This document shows, piece by piece, positions 61,852-64,000 of a stretch of 64,000 bases of DNA. Within the stretch, counting starts at the first letter, position 1. The number at the start of each line of letters is the position of its first letter. The notes below the pieces were generated by a model that did no database searches, had not been told where the DNA came from, and saw nothing but the letters and a program-made list of their open reading frames with translations. Source of the stretch: Prevotella sp. (lineage in GTDB: Bacteria > Bacteroidota > Bacteroidia > Bacteroidales > Bacteroidaceae). The position numbers and the translations under genes were made by a program. The stretch covers positions 48,699 to 112,698 of the forward strand of contig JAFTQG010000044.1 in the NCBI GenBank assembly GCA_017462915.1, written 5' to 3'.

Positions 61852-62961
61852 TTGTCCTGTCATCGTGTTGCCAAAGAGTACTTTGATGGAAAAAAACACT
61901 CAAAAGAAGACAAATATAATCTCTTCCGTATAATATCTAATCTTTATTATAGGGAGAACTTTCATTCTGATATAATCTCATTCTTCCTTGATCCAAACTG
62001 CAATCATGGTTGCAAACACCTGATGCTTGATATATTTATCTCTATGCTGAATAAGGCTGGTTGCGATATTGATTACATGAATTATATTGATGCAGTTGTA
62101 GTCAGAGAGAAACCCAAAAAAATTGATATATTGATAAGTTCTGAAGAGAATAAAAGAGCTATTGTCATTGAGAATAAAATTAACAACGCTGGTGACATGC
62201 CTCGTCAACTGCCTCGTTATTATGATTATGTTACGAAAAATTACATTCTTGATGCTATAGTCTATCTTCCATTGGACTTCAATAAAAAACCAAATATGGA
62301 TGATTGGACAGAAGCGGATAAAAAACATGTACTTCCGCTTCTGAAGATAATCCCAGCATACGATAGACAACATCGAACTAACATAGTTGATGACTGGCTT
62401 TTGACATCCTTGCCTAAAATAGACAAAGTAGATGTGCTTTCTACAATTCATCAATACGCTGATTTGATAATATCTTTAAACAACTATAATATGGACAACA
62501 TCATTTTAGAAAAATTCCGTGATGAACTGTTGAAGGAAAATAACCTGAAAACAGCACAGTCTGTCAGAAACATGCTCAATGAATTACCTGCATATCTGGC
62601 GCAACGCATTTATGACCGCTTTAATGGTTCCAGCTCTCCATTTGAGAAAGTTTGGATATATAAGTCATGGGATACTGTGTTTGAGAAAGCCATTGTCGAT
62701 GATATTTATCTTAAGATGGATATTTGGTGCTACGAGGAACGTTATGACGTGGTTTTCTGGACTCCCACACCTGAAGTGGAAGAAAGTGTTTTCAATTCAT
62801 GTGTAGCTAAAATTCATTCATTGAAAGAATTCTCTCCTAAGTGTGATGCACGAAATCAGATAGTAAGACACTTTGCCTTTACAGAGGAAGCAGCATTGTT
62901 TGATTTCATTCAGGAACTACTTACAGAACTTAATACGATCATTTATAACAGCAAAGAATAG
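61852..62961 (+). CDS. PD-(D/E)XK nuclease family protein, 5' end interrupted by a stop
   Basis: The 369-residue frame opens at TTG 61852. KKIDILISSEENKRAIVIENKINN gives Asp92 and the E-N-K motif (Glu107, Lys109), and the following GDMPRQLPRYY helix is typical of PDDEXK_4-like nucleases. FHSDIISFFLDP near the start matches the family's N-terminal block. In the same frame, ATG 61759 or 61771 starts a plausible N-terminus (MIEKELTFLSSYGNILDEHC) broken by TGA at 61831-61833. So the gene may be a nonsense mutant, or may start at the TTG. Target and role unknown; a nuclease of a defence or mobile system is possible. Confidence 0.7.
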   Translation: MSCHRVAKEYFDGKKHSKEDKYNLFRIISNLYYRENFHSDIISFFLDPNCNHGCKHLMLDIFISMLNKAGCDIDYMNYIDAVVVREKPKKIDILISSEENKRAIVIENKINNAGDMPRQLPRYYDYVTKNYILDAIVYLPLDFNKKPNMDDWTEADKKHVLPLLKIIPAYDRQHRTNIVDDWLLTSLPKIDKVDVLSTIHQYADLIISLNNYNMDNIILEKFRDELLKENNLKTAQSVRNMLNELPAYLAQRIYDRFNGSSSPFEKVWIYKSWDTVFEKAIVDDIYLKMDIWCYEERYDVVFWTPTPEVEESVFNSCVAKIHSLKEFSPKCDARNQIVRHFAFTEEAALFDFIQELLTELNTIIYNSKE

Positions 62962-62972
62962 ATATTTTGCCT

Positions 62973-63779
62973 ATGGCCTCGATAGAACACGATTTATTCA
63001 TTGAGTGGATGAAGTGGCTGCAAACTCATTCACCTTCTCACAAGTTCACTTATGATGGTATTGTCTGTCTCGAAGAATGGCAAGCAACACCTATAAAGGT
63101 TCTGCTTGTGCTAAAGGACTACAACGATAGCAGCCAAACTGACCGACATCTTCCTTTGGACAAGTTCAATCTGGAGGATAGAGAGGCCGTCAAAGCAAAT
63201 GTTCCGAATCTACGTTATCATCTTGCTAACAGCATTTCGAACAAAAGGAGCTGGAGGACATGGAGCAATGCTGCCAGATGGGTTTATGGATTGTTTAATT
63301 CGCGATTGGGATATTATCCTCCATTTACAGAAGCTAATCCCCAAGGAAACTATAGACTCCGTACTACAAATATGCGAAAAATTGCCGTTCTTGATTTAAA
63401 GAAAAGTCCAGGTCGCTCTTCATGTAAGAAGTCAATGCTTGACACATATTTTGACCAACATCCAGAAGCATATTCATTCCTTGCTCGACAGATTTCCTTA
63501 TATGGTCATCTCAACTATATTGTGTGTTGCGGGGACGGAGTGTTCGACCATTTCCAGAAGATAATGCAAAACCATATGTTCCAAAATTCACATTATGTAG
63601 TTAAGCATAAAGGAAAGAACTATTTAATCACTGAAAGTGGTATCATAATAATAAACTATCGACATCCTTTGCTTCTACAGAAAAGTGTATCGTCGAAGTT
63701 AGCATATACACAACTTATGGATATTGTTCAGTCCGCATTAAAGGAGAGGGCTAACCAAATGAATATATCTCAGGGTTAA
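62973..63779 (+). CDS. Protein of unknown function, weak uracil-DNA-glycosylase-like pattern
   Basis: From ATG 62973 the protein is 268 residues (a TTG two codons upstream is possible). It is soluble, with no signal peptide. The order IKVLLVLKDYND (about 38-49), TNMRKIAVLDLKKSPGR (about 132-148), LNYIVCCGDGVFDHF (about 183-197) and IIINYRHPLLLQ (about 228-239) resembles the strand/motif order of UDG-superfamily proteins, with a final H-P. I cannot name the family. It follows the nuclease gene by 11 bp and is probably co-transcribed. Confidence 0.6.
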   Translation: MASIEHDLFIEWMKWLQTHSPSHKFTYDGIVCLEEWQATPIKVLLVLKDYNDSSQTDRHLPLDKFNLEDREAVKANVPNLRYHLANSISNKRSWRTWSNAARWVYGLFNSRLGYYPPFTEANPQGNYRLRTTNMRKIAVLDLKKSPGRSSCKKSMLDTYFDQHPEAYSFLARQISLYGHLNYIVCCGDGVFDHFQKIMQNHMFQNSHYVVKHKGKNYLITESGIIIINYRHPLLLQKSVSSKLAYTQLMDIVQSALKERANQMNISQG

Positions 63780-63799
63780 ACAATAAATATCAAACAGTT

Positions 63800-64000
63800 A
63801 TGGCATTATTTAAAGTATCTATTAAGCAGTCAGGTCAGTACAATGGCTGCAAAGTTGAAAAAGGCATGGAAGTAGAGGTTTCTTTCGATAGAGGAAGTAA
63901 TAATCTTACTGGTACTGTCCAAGGTCAAGAGATTATTATAGCTGCATTCCAACGAAAGTATGGACTGAACATTAAGCCCATAATGGGGGCTTGGAATACC
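63800..64000 (+). CDS. Small DUF6140-like protein, cut by window edge
   Basis: ATG at 63800 opens a frame that runs off the window after 67 codons. The product begins MALFKVSIKQSGQYNGCK and continues VEKGMEVEVSFDRGSNN, then IIIAAFQRKYGLNIKP. The MALFK start, the L/VEKGM block and the AF..KYG block resemble the small Bacteroidota family DUF6140. Function unknown. It lies 20 bp after the previous gene. Confidence 0.6.
   Translation, partial: MALFKVSIKQSGQYNGCKVEKGMEVEVSFDRGSNNLTGTVQGQEIIIAAFQRKYGLNIKPIMGAWNT

Overview
The window is chromosomal DNA of a Bacteroidota bacterium, most likely in the Prevotella group. Nearly every gene start lacks a Shine-Dalgarno sequence, and many genes are preceded by the Bacteroidota -7 box TAnnTTTG (for example at 2297, 10645, 17500, 36726, 40463). 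Many proteins are lineage markers: DUF4293, DUF4295, DUF5103, DUF4468, the PF14121 putative porin, a BACON/FN3 lipoprotein and a PgmI-like enzyme inside the threonine operon. There is no rRNA, CRISPR array or complete transposase. One tRNA, Ser(CGA), is present.

Layout. 0.08-4.05 kb: uvrB, then bamD, an omega-like RNA polymerase subunit and DUF4293. 4.5-8.8 kb: a small secreted protein and the one-piece pyruvate:ferredoxin oxidoreductase. 9.1-12.4 kb: an ATP-grasp-like protein, a cyclophilin, and L28-L33-DUF4295. 12.5-17.3 kb: a DMT transporter, ftsY, rimO, an HU protein and an HU-transmembrane-LysM fusion. 17.5-20.4 kb: a PurF-like protein lacking the glutaminase cysteine, convergent with a DUF5103 protein. 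20.8-36.3 kb (minus strand): guaA, nucleotidyltransferase, fbp, two atypical glycosyltransferases, lysA, lysC, an FtsE-like ATPase, hisE-I-F-A-H, a dolichol-phosphate mannose synthase type enzyme, pnuC and a secreted esterase. 36.9-44.1 kb (plus strand): mfd, tRNA-Ser, manA, slyD, aroC. 44.2-46.6 kb: lipoprotein, a structured gene-free stretch and an HU-like protein. 46.7-55.5 kb (minus strand): thrA, PgmI-like, thrC, DUF4468, a small membrane protein, a putative porin and an HD hydrolase. 56-58.3 kb: folD and ffh. 58.9-60.1 kb: mnmE. 60.3-64 kb: an AT-richer accessory run (WYL regulator, DEDDh exonuclease, PD-(D/E)XK nuclease, unknown protein, small DUF6140-like protein).

The aspartate pathway is well represented: LysC and LysA for lysine, and ThrA, the PgmI-like putative homoserine kinase and ThrC for threonine. 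Both co-translational targeting GTPases (FtsY and Ffh) are here, and so are two DNA-repair partners, UvrB and Mfd.

The least explained material is non-coding. (1) A family of spacers at about 19-43 kb is built of short tandem units that fold on themselves. (2) An 84-bp structured repeat occurs twice, beside slyD. (3) Four 14-bp palindromes sit on an exact 22-bp period beside a 139-bp inverted repeat. (4) A MITE-like element lies inside the mnmE leader, and part of a second copy is at the left edge. (5) The terminal accessory run has in-frame stop codons near the 5' ends of two genes. All family assignments are from reading motifs; no database search was possible.
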